A stretch of 64,000 nt of DNA, from NCBI RefSeq assembly GCF_002749975.1, contig NZ_PEIG01000001.1, positions 1 through 64,000 of the forward strand, written 5' to 3'. Position 1 is the stretch's first letter; the number at the start of each line of letters is the position of its first letter. The notes under the pieces were generated by a model. That model did no database searches. It was not told where the DNA came from and worked only from the letters and a program-made list of their open reading frames with translations. The stretch is from Gloeocapsopsis sp. IPPAS B-1203. GTDB lineage: Bacteria > Cyanobacteriota > Cyanobacteriia > Cyanobacteriales > Chroococcidiopsidaceae. Made by a program: the position numbers and the translations under genes. Shown piece after piece: positions 9,596 through 18,394 of the stretch.

Positions 9596-10396
9596 ATGTT
9601 CAATGAGTTAAAAGTTGCTTACCTGCTTTCGCTTATTATTGCAATCTTGACCTTTGTCGCAGCTGCAGGTGGACTTGTTATTCAAGATCTGTATCGAGAC
9701 AACTTGTTTGTTACTTCTGGATGGTTTGGAAATGATTTGGTAACGCTAGTTGTTGCATTTCCTATTTTAGTTATAGCTCTCATACTGTCAGCACGAGGTT
9801 CACAGCGGGCGCAACTCGTGTGATTGGGAATGCTGAACTATACGCTTTACAATTTTGCCTTTTACCTGTTTGGGGCAGCTTACAATCGCTTTTTCCTCAT
9901 TTATGCAGCGCTATTCACGCTATCAATTTTTGCGCTGATCTTTGGGCTAGTAGGAGTTAATGTCAAAGAAATTAGTCAGAAATTCCGTGCTAAAACACCA
10001 GTGAAATTGATTAGTGCTTATATGTTGTTTGTCGCGATCGCCCTTGGTGGATTTTGGATTTCGCAGGCACTGAATTTCATTTCCACTGGGCAAGTTCCCC
10101 AGATAATTGTCACAGTAAATGGCTCTACTAATATTATTGCGGCTTTGGATTTATCAATGGTAGTGTCAATATTTCTCTTAGGTGCAATCTGGCTACGGCA
10201 ACACCAGCCTTAGGGTTATGTGCTGGGAGTCATTGCCAATATCAAAGGTGCTGTTTATACGTTAGCATTGACTGCTGCTACGATATCTGCTGCTTCTGGT
10301 GTCGCAGATATGACATTAGTTCCTTTATGGGGATTTTTGTCGCTAGGTAGCTTCATTGCAAGCTTGTTGCTTAGAAACTTGCGCTCTCATGGTTAG
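9596..10396 (+). pseudogene. Multi-spanning membrane protein gene with two in-frame stops
   Basis: One continuous frame of 266 codons is broken by TGA at 9821-9823 and TAG at 10211-10213, and ends at TAG 10394-10396. The three parts fit together as one protein with about seven hydrophobic helices. The first stop falls in RAQLV-stop-LGMLNYTLYN and the second in RQHQP-stop-GYVLGVIANIK. In homologues as I remember them both positions are Trp (LLWLG, RPWGY), so each stop is one G-to-A step from TGG. Function of the family is unknown. Products of 75 and up to 129 residues could be made, but neither is a full protein. Confidence 0.75.
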
Positions 10397-10400
10397 TGGC

Positions 10401-11429
10401 TCAAGGCATATTTAATGACTGAGTGACTTCTTGCGGTGTATCAACAGTATCTAAAACAGACCAGATGTGCTGAAGTAGTGGTTCTAATCCTTGGCGAGTA
10501 GCAGCAGAAATGAGAAAAAGGTTGTTACTGTAATGTGCAAATTTCTGAGAAATTTCTCTGATCGTATCTTCATCAACAGCATCAATTTTATTCAACGCTA
10601 AAATTTGTGGGCGATCGGGTAGTCCGCGTCCGTATGCGTGTAACTCTTGCTGAATTGTTTGATAATCAGTGACAGGATCGGCAGCAGTAGCATCAACTAA
10701 ATGCAGTAGTACGCGAGTACGTTCAATATGACGCAAGAAATCATGACCTAACCCTGCTCCCTGATGAGCACCAGCAATTAAACCTGGAATATCAGCAAAA
10801 ACTGTGCCATCACCTGTTGGTTTACGAACGACACCCAAATTAGGGATTAGCGTTGTAAAGGGATAATCAGCTACTTTGGGGCGGGCTGCGGAAAGGGCAG
10901 CAATTAACGTTGATTTACCGGCGTTAGGAAGTCCGATAATTCCAACTTCGGCTAATAACTTTAACTCAAGGCGCAGCAGGCGTTTTTCTCCTGGTAAACC
11001 TGGAAGTGCATACTCAGGGGCGCGATTGCGATTACTCAAAAAATATTTATTTCCGAGTCCACCTTTACCACCAGCAGCGACGCACAGTGTTTGTCCTGGC
11101 GTGACTAAATCGCCTAATAGTTCGTTTGTTTCTGCGTCGTAGATAACAGTACCGCAAGGAACTTCAATAATGCGATCGCTTCCTGAAGCCCCTGTCCGAT
11201 TATTTGGTCCACCACGCGAACCATTTTCAGCTTGGAAACGATGTGCATATCGAAAGTCTAGTAAAGTTTGTAGATTTTCCGCTGCAACTAAAATAACTGA
11301 ACCTCCATTTCCCCCATTTCCCCCAGAAGGTCCTCCTGCTGGCACGTATTTTTCACGACGGAAAGCTACAATTCCATCACCTCCTGAACCTGCTTCAACT
11401 TCAACTTCTGCTTGATCGATAAATTGCAT
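10401..11429 (-). CDS. obgE: GTPase Obg/CgtA
   Basis: 342 residues from ATG at 11429, which gives the canonical [19 protein letters not shown] opening; a start at 11459 would add ten unrelated residues. The glycine-rich Obg fold fills residues 1-158, followed by the GTPase domain with G1 [10 protein letters not shown]3 DIPG and G4 NKID. Obg couples GTP to late 50S subunit assembly and stress responses. Length is typical of short Obg forms without the OCT extension. Confidence 0.97.
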   Translation of the reverse strand: MQFIDQAEVEVEAGSGGDGIVAFRREKYVPAGGPSGGNGGNGGSVILVAAENLQTLLDFRYAHRFQAENGSRGGPNNRTGASGSDRIIEVPCGTVIYDAETNELLGDLVTPGQTLCVAAGGKGGLGNKYFLSNRNRAPEYALPGLPGEKRLLRLELKLLAEVGIIGLPNAGKSTLIAALSAARPKVADYPFTTLIPNLGVVRKPTGDGTVFADIPGLIAGAHQGAGLGHDFLRHIERTRVLLHLVDATAADPVTDYQTIQQELHAYGRGLPDRPQILALNKIDAVDEDTIREISQKFAHYSNNLFLISAATRQGLEPLLQHIWSVLDTVDTPQEVTQSLNMP

Positions 11430-11437
11430 AGTTTTTG

Positions 11438-11539
11438 GGAATGGGTAATGGAAAAGCACTTAGCACTTAGCATTTAGCCTAACAAAAGCTAATAGCCAAT
11501 AGCTAATCGCTATTTAATGACCAATTACCAGTTACCAGT
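11438..11539. repeat. Dispersed intergenic repeat, family A, copy 2 (inverted)
   Basis: GGAATGGGTAATGG, then AAAAGCACTTAGCACTTAGC, TTTAGCCTAA, AAAGCTAATAGCCAATAGCT and TTTAATGACCAATTACCAG. Its reverse complement matches 61662-61792 block by block over about 100 bases. It lies between obgE and the Mo-nitro_C gene. Confidence 0.75.
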
Positions 11540-11547
11540 GTTAATGA

Positions 11548-12222
11548 CTAACAATATTCTGTGACATCTTCATGACACTCATCAGCAAGATAGGACAATG
11601 CACGAAAGCGTAATCCGACAAGTTGCTCATAAAGCGGGTTCAGCTTACACAGAGGGGGAATGTGGACAACTTTCTTGCCAAAAAGTTTGACATCGCGCTC
11701 AAACGGGCACTGCGGTGGAATCATTTTACACAAGAAGCGGGCAACTTTAGGATCGTGAATATCGAGTCCATCAAGCCAATCACGCACAGGATGCAAGACA
11801 TCGATCTGTGTTTGTTCGGTGGTTGGTAAAGACGTTGCATCAACATTTGCGGGAAGATCGCATAACGTTTGACGCAAAGCAACCAGTACCGTTTCTTGTA
11901 ACTCTAAAGCTTGGCAGAATTGATGAATAATTTCATCTTCGATCGAGGAGTAAGTACCATCGGCGATCGCTACCATCACAGCAGTCCGTAAAAAATTTTC
12001 TGCCGCAGTTGGATCGTCTTTTAAAACAGCAGCTAACTCTTCTGGGGTAATTTTTTCAAAGGATTCTAGTTTTGAATCAATAGTAAGCTCTTGAGTTAAA
12101 GCAGTAATGAGTTCTTGCTCTTGGGGATCGAAGTCACCATCCGCCCAAGCGATTGACAGTAATCCTCGTAACCAGGCTACGATTTGTTCGTTTGTGTAAG
12201 GAGATTTGACAACGCTTGTCAT
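11548..12222 (-). CDS. TerB-like plus Mo-dependent nitrogenase C-terminal domain protein
   Basis: 224 residues. Residues about 8-120 are acidic and helical with the TerB-like pattern (LLSIAWADGDFDPQEQELI ... VMVAIADGTYSSIEDEII). Residues about 140-220 match the Mo-nitro_C family (VRDWLDGLDIHDPKVARFLC, MIPPQCPFERD). The family name comes from fusion to nitrogenase-related proteins in diazotrophs, but no nif gene is nearby and this is not a nitrogenase. Cysteines in the second domain (FLCKMIPPQCPF, PPLCKLNP) could bind metal. Role unknown. Confidence 0.8.
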   Translation of the reverse strand: MTSVVKSPYTNEQIVAWLRGLLSIAWADGDFDPQEQELITALTQELTIDSKLESFEKITPEELAAVLKDDPTAAENFLRTAVMVAIADGTYSSIEDEIIHQFCQALELQETVLVALRQTLCDLPANVDATSLPTTEQTQIDVLHPVRDWLDGLDIHDPKVARFLCKMIPPQCPFERDVKLFGKKVVHIPPLCKLNPLYEQLVGLRFRALSYLADECHEDVTEYC

Positions 12223-12325
12223 AGTATAAATAATAAATAATTTTCCGAGACTATCCTAGCGCTGGTAGTAGCCTATCTGGCTGTAAACTAGAAAACCGAG
12301 TTGCTGAATCTATAGGCATAAATTT

Positions 12326-12694
12326 GTGACGCTACCAGAGTTTGGATTATTTCTCATTTCGATCCTAGCGAGTGTGGCTGGGCAATGGCTGCTCAAAGCA
12401 GGCGCTATAAAACTAGGTAGAGTAGATGCGAATAATTTTGTTAGCCATGTGTTGGGGATAATTACAATTCCAGAATTACTTGCCGGATTAACGTGTTACG
12501 CTTTAGGCGCGATCGTCTATATTTTAGTGCTGACTCGCGTTAAACTCAGTGTTGCAGGTCCGGCGGTGGCTTTGGTATATGTCTTTTCGCTGCTGATTGG
12601 ATATTTTGTCTTTCGAGAAGCGATTCCTTTCAGCCGAGTAGTTGGGTTAGGACTCATTATCTGTGGCGTTGTTCTCGTGATTTGGAAAAGTTAG
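12326..12694 (+). CDS. Small EamA/SMR-type membrane transporter
   Basis: 122 residues with four hydrophobic helices, starting with GTG at 12326. The pattern QWLLKAGA near the start and GPAVALVYVFSLLIGYFVFR followed by GLGLIICGVVLVIW is that of single-repeat drug/metabolite transporters, comparable to ArnE/ArnF-like or EmrE-like subunits that work as dimers. Its 3' end overlaps the convergent glycosyltransferase gene by four bases. The adjoining polysaccharide cluster suggests, but does not show, a lipid-linked sugar substrate. Confidence 0.75.
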   Translation: MTLPEFGLFLISILASVAGQWLLKAGAIKLGRVDANNFVSHVLGIITIPELLAGLTCYALGAIVYILVLTRVKLSVAGPAVALVYVFSLLIGYFVFREAIPFSRVVGLGLIICGVVLVIWKS

Positions 12695-13752
12695 AGATAG
12701 CGAGATAATACCTCAACGGTAGCTTGTCCAGTTTTTGCCCAACTGAAATTATTTGCTCTAGCACAACTTAGTTCAGAAAGATGCGATCGCAATCCAGATT
12801 CCGTTGCAATTGCTTGCATTGCAGCAGTAATTTCTGCAGTGTTATAAGGATCGACTAGTAGGGCGGCGTCTCCCGCAACTTCGGGTAATGAAGAAATATT
12901 CGAGGTAATGACTGGAGTTCCACACGCCATAGCTTCTAATACAGGTAGCCCAAAGCCTTCCCACAAGCTGGGAAACACAAGTGCGATCGCTTGATTGATA
13001 ATTGTCGGTAAATCTTGATATTTTACATAGTCGAGAATTTTGATGCGATCGCTGATATTAAGTTCGGCGGCGGCTGTTTGTAGTGCAGGAGTATAGCGAG
13101 GATCGAATGGTCCTGCTAACCATAGTTCATAATCGCATGGCAATGCCGCAAAAGCAGTAATTACTCGATGTAAGTTTTTGTAAGGATCGTGGCGTCCAAT
13201 GTAGAGGAAGTAGTTACTCGTCGGTAAATCAATAAAGCGAAAATGATTGACGTCATGCGCTAGCAGAATTGGGGTAATCTTATTTGCACTAATACCAAAA
13301 AAGTCTGTGATGTCTTTAGCTGTGGCTTGGGAGATGCAGAGAATATGTTCAGCTTGCTTTAAGACTTGTGGGACATAGTAACGGAAGTACGATGTTAGAG
13401 GAGAACGATTAGGAAAATGCAGTGGAATCAGGTCGTTCACATTAACGATGTAACGGCATTGAGTATATAAAGGTGCTTCTGGAATTGGAGAGAACAGAAG
13501 ATGCGATCGCAGTTTTTTGTAAATTTGTGGCAGTTGAAACTGCGTCCATGATAAACGACGGATATGACCGCGCCAACCTTGCTCTGCAGTTTGATTAGAA
13601 GGAACTATATAGCAATTGTGTGCAGTAATCTGCTGATTAACGAGCAATGTATGATCAATTTGCAAATGAGGTATCAGATTTAATGCATAAGTACTTGTTC
13701 CAGTAGGGCGACTTAGCAAATAGGATAAATTTATGATTAATTTTCCTGGCAT
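12691..13752 (-). CDS. GT4-family glycosyltransferase
   Basis: 353 residues from ATG at 13752, eight bases after the stop of the upstream gene; a TTG at 13770 would add six. GT-B fold: the C-terminal half has YIGRHDPYKNL and the nucleotide-sugar-binding motif PSLWEGFGLPVLEAMACGTP with the E-x7-E pair. It transfers a sugar with retention of configuration, probably in the cytoplasm onto a lipid-linked polysaccharide precursor. It is the last gene of the minus-strand surface-glycan cluster. Confidence 0.9.
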   Translation of the reverse strand: MPGKLIINLSYLLSRPTGTSTYALNLIPHLQIDHTLLVNQQITAHNCYIVPSNQTAEQGWRGHIRRLSWTQFQLPQIYKKLRSHLLFSPIPEAPLYTQCRYIVNVNDLIPLHFPNRSPLTSYFRYYVPQVLKQAEHILCISQATAKDITDFFGISANKITPILLAHDVNHFRFIDLPTSNYFLYIGRHDPYKNLHRVITAFAALPCDYELWLAGPFDPRYTPALQTAAAELNISDRIKILDYVKYQDLPTIINQAIALVFPSLWEGFGLPVLEAMACGTPVITSNISSLPEVAGDAALLVDPYNTAEITAAMQAIATESGLRSHLSELSCARANNFSWAKTGQATVEVLSRYL

Positions 13753-13760
13753 TACATTTA

Positions 13761-14630
13761 TCAATCGCAATTTATTTTAAGTGGATATTTCTTAAAGTTT
13801 AATATTAGCAAGATAATTTTTAGATATTTCTTTTTTATTGTTGCTCTTATCAAAAACTTACTTGTTAGATAGATTCTCAGCAATATTTGCTCCCATAAAG
13901 GTCGGTGCTTTTGATAGTAATAAATTTGACTGCGTCGATATTCAACAGCCATTAAATCAGAAATATTTCGAGACGAATAACCCCTAATATGCAGTAAAGA
14001 CACTTGGGGTGCATAAATTATTTTCCATCCTTGCTCTTTCACTCGCAGGCACAGATCAACATCCTCAAAATACATAAAAAATCTTTCGTCAAAACCTCCT
14101 ACTAACTTAAAGATTTTCTTTCTAATGAAGAAGGCTGCACCAGTGACAAAGCTTACTTCGCTTTGAGTGCTTATATTTTGCTCATCTAGATTATTTTTAC
14201 TTTTTATAAGAAACTCTTGCCAAATACTTAATACTGAATGATTTGAAGACTGTAGCGTTCCATCAAAGTTTAAAATTTTTGGACCAACAACTGCAATATT
14301 TGGTTCTTTTTCTAACAATTCGACTAAAGGGAATAATATATCATCTTTTATCAAAGTATCAGGATTTAAAAATAGTAGAAATTCACCTTGAGCTAGATTT
14401 ACACCTGCATTACTTCCTGCACCAAACCCCGTATTTTCTTGTTTATGAATAGTGAGTCGAGGAAAATTCTGTTTGACTAAAGCGACGCTACCATCTGTAG
14501 AGCAGTTATCGACTATGATGATTTCATATTTAATACTCTGTATGTATTTCTGTATTGACTTTAAGCAATTTACTAATACTTCTCCAGCGTTATAATTAAC
14601 AATAATGATAGAAACTCTTACTTGTTCCAT
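13761..14630 (-). CDS. GT2-family glycosyltransferase (rhamnosyltransferase-like)
   Basis: 289 residues, GT-A fold. SIIIVNYNAGEVLVNCLKSI starts the domain, DNCSTDGS binds the nucleotide, LFLNPDTLI supplies the DxD-like metal site and FFMYFEDVDLCLRVKEQGW is the typical acceptor-side ED motif of WbbL-like rhamnosyltransferases. Because rfbA/D/C follow upstream on the same strand, dTDP-rhamnose is the likely donor (inference). The C-terminus has a basic hydrophobic tail that may touch the membrane. Confidence 0.88.
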   Translation of the reverse strand: MEQVRVSIIIVNYNAGEVLVNCLKSIQKYIQSIKYEIIIVDNCSTDGSVALVKQNFPRLTIHKQENTGFGAGSNAGVNLAQGEFLLFLNPDTLIKDDILFPLVELLEKEPNIAVVGPKILNFDGTLQSSNHSVLSIWQEFLIKSKNNLDEQNISTQSEVSFVTGAAFFIRKKIFKLVGGFDERFFMYFEDVDLCLRVKEQGWKIIYAPQVSLLHIRGYSSRNISDLMAVEYRRSQIYYYQKHRPLWEQILLRIYLTSKFLIRATIKKKYLKIILLILNFKKYPLKINCD

Positions 14631-14703
14631 TATGATTGGACTAAAATCATATTATGCTGAGATATCCGCGTTCAATAATAATGTGAATTTACCAAAATAC
14701 GCG

Positions 14704-15780
14704 CTATGCTAGTTCAATTTGGCAGTCATCACCAATAAGAAATCGCAAAGCTTTAGGACGTCTTGCGGCTACTGTCAGTTGAGCACATTGTCCAATGACA
14801 CTATCAATAATTCGTTGATGAATTCGATCAATTCTTGCGCCTTGGAGAACAACGCTGTGTTCAATGTCCGTTTCGATGATCGTTGCTTGATCGGCAATAC
14901 TACTGTAGGGACCAATGAAACAGTTTTCTAAATAGCAATTACTACCAATGATGACTGGACCGCGTATTGTGCAGTTAATGACTTTAGAACCAGGACCAAT
15001 TTGGACGCGCCCAATAACTTGACTATGCACATCTACTTCGCCAAGATTGGAGGTTTTGAGGTAAGTATCGAGAATCAGGCGATTAGCTTCTAAGAGATCG
15101 TCTTTTTTTCCTGTATCTAACCACCAGCCTTCAAGTTGACAAGCTGAAACTTGTTTTTGCTGATCGATTAAACATTGAATTGCATCAGTAATTTCTAATT
15201 CTCCTCGTGCAGACGGTTGAATGCAAGCGATCGCTTCATGAATTGTGTGAGAAAAGAAGTAAACACCAACTAAAGCAAGGTTTGAAGGGGGAACTTGTGG
15301 CTTTTCGATTAACTCTAAAACGCGCCCGTATTCATCGACTTTAGCAACACCAAATGCACTAGGATTCGCTACTGGACGCAGTAGAATTAAAGCATCGTGT
15401 TGTTTTTGGGTAAATTGCTGGAGAAAGTAGCTTAAGTCTCCTTGCTGAATTAAGTTATCACCCAAGTACATGATAAAGGGGTCATCCTTCAAAAAAGACT
15501 GGGCAATTTGAACTGCATGAGCAAGACCAGCAGGTTTATCTTGCAGGATATATGTAATATTGGCACCAAAGCGATCGCCGGTTCCTGTTTTATTTTTGAC
15601 CTCGCCTCCCGTTTCTGGACTAATAACAATACCTATATCAGTAATTCCGGTAGCAACGATTTCTTCGATACCGTACCAAAGAATTGGTTTATTGGCGACA
15701 GGTACAAGTTGCTTTGCGCCAGTATAAGTCAGAGGACGCAAGCGTGTCCCTTTACCGCCGGAGAGAATCAGCGCTTTCAT
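14704..15780 (-). CDS. rfbA: Glucose-1-phosphate thymidylyltransferase, long form
   Basis: 358 residues. It makes dTDP-glucose from dTTP and glucose-1-phosphate, the first step to dTDP-rhamnose. SGGKGTRLRPLTYTGAKQLV at the N-terminus is the nucleotidyltransferase signature. The C-terminal 110 residues form hexapeptide repeats (left-handed helix), marking the long RmlA/StrD-like form rather than the 290-residue enteric form. Its start overlaps the 3' end of rfbD by 29 bases, so the two are translationally linked. Confidence 0.92.
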   Translation of the reverse strand: MKALILSGGKGTRLRPLTYTGAKQLVPVANKPILWYGIEEIVATGITDIGIVISPETGGEVKNKTGTGDRFGANITYILQDKPAGLAHAVQIAQSFLKDDPFIMYLGDNLIQQGDLSYFLQQFTQKQHDALILLRPVANPSAFGVAKVDEYGRVLELIEKPQVPPSNLALVGVYFFSHTIHEAIACIQPSARGELEITDAIQCLIDQQKQVSACQLEGWWLDTGKKDDLLEANRLILDTYLKTSNLGEVDVHSQVIGRVQIGPGSKVINCTIRGPVIIGSNCYLENCFIGPYSSIADQATIIETDIEHSVVLQGARIDRIHQRIIDSVIGQCAQLTVAARRPKALRFLIGDDCQIELA

Positions 15781-16654
15781 AACTATTTGTGTAAAGTTCT
15801 GCTAGCATTTTCCTAAGTCCTTGTCGCCAGTGAGGCGATGGAGTTCCCAGAACTTTGGTTATTTTCCCACACGCGAGAACCGAATAAGCAGGTCGTTGCG
15901 CCAAAGTAGGATATTCGGGGGTAGTAATAGGAATTACGCGCTGGATTTTGAGAGGAAAACCGAGTTGCTGGGCTTCTTCAAAAATCGCGATCGCAAAATC
16001 GTACCAGCTAGCAACACCACTGTTGGTATAGTGATAAATTCCAGTTGGAATATTAAGTTCAAGTAATTGGACGATCGCACAGGTAATATCGCCTGTCCAA
16101 GTTGGACTCCCAATTTGATCTGCGACTACACGAATTTCTTCGCGTTCTGTACCCAGTCGCAGCATAGTTTTGACAAAGTTATTACCGTAGCTACCGTATA
16201 CCCAAGCCGTCCGTAAGATAGTGTATTGATTGCATTCGTCTTGAACTGCTTGTTCCCCACCGAGTTTTGATCGTCCATAAGCCCCTAAGGGATTTGTCGC
16301 ATCGATTTCTTGGTACGGGTGACTTTGACGACCATCAAATACGTAATCTGTAGAAATATGAATCAGATGTGAATTGAATTGTTGTGATTCTGCGGCTAAG
16401 ATACCAGGTGCGATCGCATTAATTATAGTTGCGAGTTCTGGTTCAGTTTCAGCTTTGTCTACGGCTGTATATGCCGCAGTATTGATAATGATCTGAGGTT
16501 GGACTTTGCGGATAATTTGACGCAGGCTATCAGGTTGTGTCAAGTCAATTGTAGGGCGTCCTACCGCAGTAACATCTGCTACGGGTGCGAGGTAGCGTTG
16601 CAGTTCTTGACCTAATTGACCTGTGTTACCAATCAGTAAAATTGACCATCTCAT
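15752..16654 (-). CDS. rfbD: dTDP-4-dehydrorhamnose reductase
   Basis: 300 residues. Last step of dTDP-L-rhamnose synthesis, NAD(P)H-dependent. The Rossmann motif is LLIGNTGQLGQEL near the N-terminus, the catalytic tyrosine/lysine pair is in YGRSKLGGEQ, and STDYVFDG is characteristic of RmlD. Normal length. It overlaps rfbA; about 200 bases with a repeat separate it from rfbC upstream. Confidence 0.94.
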   Translation of the reverse strand: MRWSILLIGNTGQLGQELQRYLAPVADVTAVGRPTIDLTQPDSLRQIIRKVQPQIIINTAAYTAVDKAETEPELATIINAIAPGILAAESQQFNSHLIHISTDYVFDGRQSHPYQEIDATNPLGAYGRSKLGGEQAVQDECNQYTILRTAWVYGSYGNNFVKTMLRLGTEREEIRVVADQIGSPTWTGDITCAIVQLLELNIPTGIYHYTNSGVASWYDFAIAIFEEAQQLGFPLKIQRVIPITTPEYPTLAQRPAYSVLACGKITKVLGTPSPHWRQGLRKMLAELYTNSYESADSLRR

Positions 16655-16724
16655 GCAGTTAATTTAAAACAGTCTTGCCATGCGGATATCATAGCGGATT
16701 GTGTGGGAACTTATTGTGAGCCTG

Positions 16725-16775
16725 GCGAATAAATTCGCGGCTCAATAGACTAAGTTCACCTCCGTGGACTAACAA
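16725..16775. repeat. Dispersed intergenic repeat, family B, partial copy
   Basis: The palindrome GCGAATAAATTCGC is followed by GGCTCAATAGACTAAG and the hairpin TTCACCTCCGTGGACTAA. The same order occurs at 46138-46254, in inverted form at 30645-30768, and degenerately at 56288-56335. It lies in the rfbD-rfbC gap. Confidence 0.75.
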
Positions 16776-16852
16776 AAGCAGCATAAACTTATGAAGATAG
16801 GTTTTGTTTGTGTAGCTGTGGTTTTAACCGAATCAGCTTTTTTCTGACTTGA

Positions 16853-17398
16853 TCAAGCAAAGACTTCAGCTTGGTGAAACGGTTGACCTGCTTGGTCTTT
16901 CTGTGAAAGTATGGGTGGAGTTGAAATAGACCAATCAATTGCAAGATCTGGGTCATTCCACAAAATACAACGCTCGTGCTGTGGTGCGTAGTAGTCTGTC
17001 GTTTTATAAAGAACTTCAGCGCTAGGAGAGAGAACTAAGAACCCGTGGGCAAAACCTGGAGGAACCCACAATTGGCGTTTATTCTCAGCACTCAAGATAC
17101 AACTAATCCATTGACCAAAAGTGGGAGAACTTTTGCGGATATCTAAGGCGACATCAAGGATCGTACCAGCGATCGCGCGGACTAACTTCCCTTGAGGTTG
17201 CTGAATTTGGTAATGTAATCCCCGCAGGACATTCTGTTGCGATCGCGAATGGTTATCTTGAACAAAGTGTAGCGATAGTCCCACTTTATCGGCAAAAGCT
17301 TTCTCATTGTAGCTTTCAAAAAAGAAGCCGCGATCGTCACCAAAGATTCGAGGCTCAATCATCAAAACTTCAGGTATCTCAGTCGGTAATATATTCAT
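16853..17398 (-). CDS. rfbC: dTDP-4-dehydrorhamnose 3,5-epimerase
   Basis: 181 residues, RmlC cupin fold. PRIFGDDRGFFFESYNEKAF carries the substrate-binding Arg/Phe, VLRGLHYQ holds the catalytic His, and WVPPGFAHGFLVLS is the signature C-terminal strand. It converts dTDP-4-keto-6-deoxyglucose to the L-lyxo form for RfbD. Its start overlaps the stop of the flippase-like gene upstream by four bases. Confidence 0.95.
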   Translation of the reverse strand: MNILPTEIPEVLMIEPRIFGDDRGFFFESYNEKAFADKVGLSLHFVQDNHSRSQQNVLRGLHYQIQQPQGKLVRAIAGTILDVALDIRKSSPTFGQWISCILSAENKRQLWVPPGFAHGFLVLSPSAEVLYKTTDYYAPQHERCILWNDPDLAIDWSISTPPILSQKDQAGQPFHQAEVFA

Positions 17399-18390
17399 CT
17401 TCTTATTGTTGCGCTTCTCACAGACAGACCAACCCAGCTAAATACGCCATAGATGCCTGCAGCTAGAATAACTATGACATGCATTACAATACCAGCAGTC
17501 AGCATGCGGTAGGAATCAAATCCGAGTAAAGTAAAACCAAACACCCAACCCGCTTCTAAAGTGCCGATATTACCTAATGTACTGATGGGTAGTAACTGAG
17601 TTAAGTTAGCTAAACTCGAACCTAATACAACTTCTGAGAAAGACATGGAGAAGCCAAGGGACTGTAAAACGACCCAAAACAAGATAAATATTGCTAACCA
17701 CAACAAAATTGAGTAGCTAAAAAGTTTTAAGTGAAGCGAAAGTTGGCGATAAATCAGCAACTCATTATAAAAACTTTTAATTAAATTATTGACCTTTATA
17801 AAAAAATTATTAATTCCTTTATAAGTAGTTACTCTTGCTCTCGAAGTACGTGCTAGTTGCTGATTTTTTGTCATGAATATGAATAAGCCTATAACAAGTG
17901 CGATCGCTACTAAACTCAAAACTAAAGAACTTAGCCAAAAGCTAGCGATTCTCCCCTGAAGTACAGCAACTCCAACCCCTATACTTACGATACTTGCTAG
18001 TGCTAAAGCATCATGAATGCGTGTTAATAATAGTGATGCTACTGAACTAATGTAAGGATAATTTGAATAGCGCTTCAGTAACAAAGGTAAACTTAATTCT
18101 CCCGATCTTACAGGCAAAATATGATTAAGGAACTGATATATACAAGTAATTTGAAAAATTAAAAAAAAGGGGATACTTGTTTTAACTGAAAGCAGTTCAA
18201 AAAAACGCAATGCTCTTAATATTTGAGTAATTCCTACCAAAAAGAATAGTTTTATTACACCTTCCAAACCAACCTGCGACAATGCAGACAAGACATCAGA
18301 AGGTTTTAAAATACTTCCCAAAACAACTATCAAACAGACAGTAAAAAATATACTCCAAACTTTTTTACTACGAACTAAACTATAAATCAT
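17395..18390 (-). CDS. Flippase-like integral membrane protein (LPG_synthase_TM family)
   Basis: 331 residues, about eight hydrophobic helices. HILPVRSGELSLPLLLKRY near residue 95 is the hallmark of the lysylphosphatidylglycerol-synthase TM / UPF0104 family. The catalytic aminoacyltransferase domain of MprF is absent. In glycan clusters such proteins are usually taken as lipid-linked-sugar transporters or accessory factors; no substrate can be read here. It is four bases from the methyltransferase gene upstream and overlaps rfbC downstream, so it is probably in one operon with both. Confidence 0.85.
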   Translation of the reverse strand: MIYSLVRSKKVWSIFFTVCLIVVLGSILKPSDVLSALSQVGLEGVIKLFFLVGITQILRALRFFELLSVKTSIPFFLIFQITCIYQFLNHILPVRSGELSLPLLLKRYSNYPYISSVASLLLTRIHDALALASIVSIGVGVAVLQGRIASFWLSSLVLSLVAIALVIGLFIFMTKNQQLARTSRARVTTYKGINNFFIKVNNLIKSFYNELLIYRQLSLHLKLFSYSILLWLAIFILFWVVLQSLGFSMSFSEVVLGSSLANLTQLLPISTLGNIGTLEAGWVFGFTLLGFDSYRMLTAGIVMHVIVILAAGIYGVFSWVGLSVRSATIRR

Positions 18391-18394
18391 TGTG

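Noticed and set aside
9596-10396. TGA read as tryptophan (recoding)
   Set aside because: A TAG interrupts the same gene, and other genes here end normally in TGA, for example the hydrolase at 46241.
11548-12222. Nitrogenase component
   Set aside because: Only the small Mo-nitro_C domain is present; no nitrogenase subunit motifs or nif genes.
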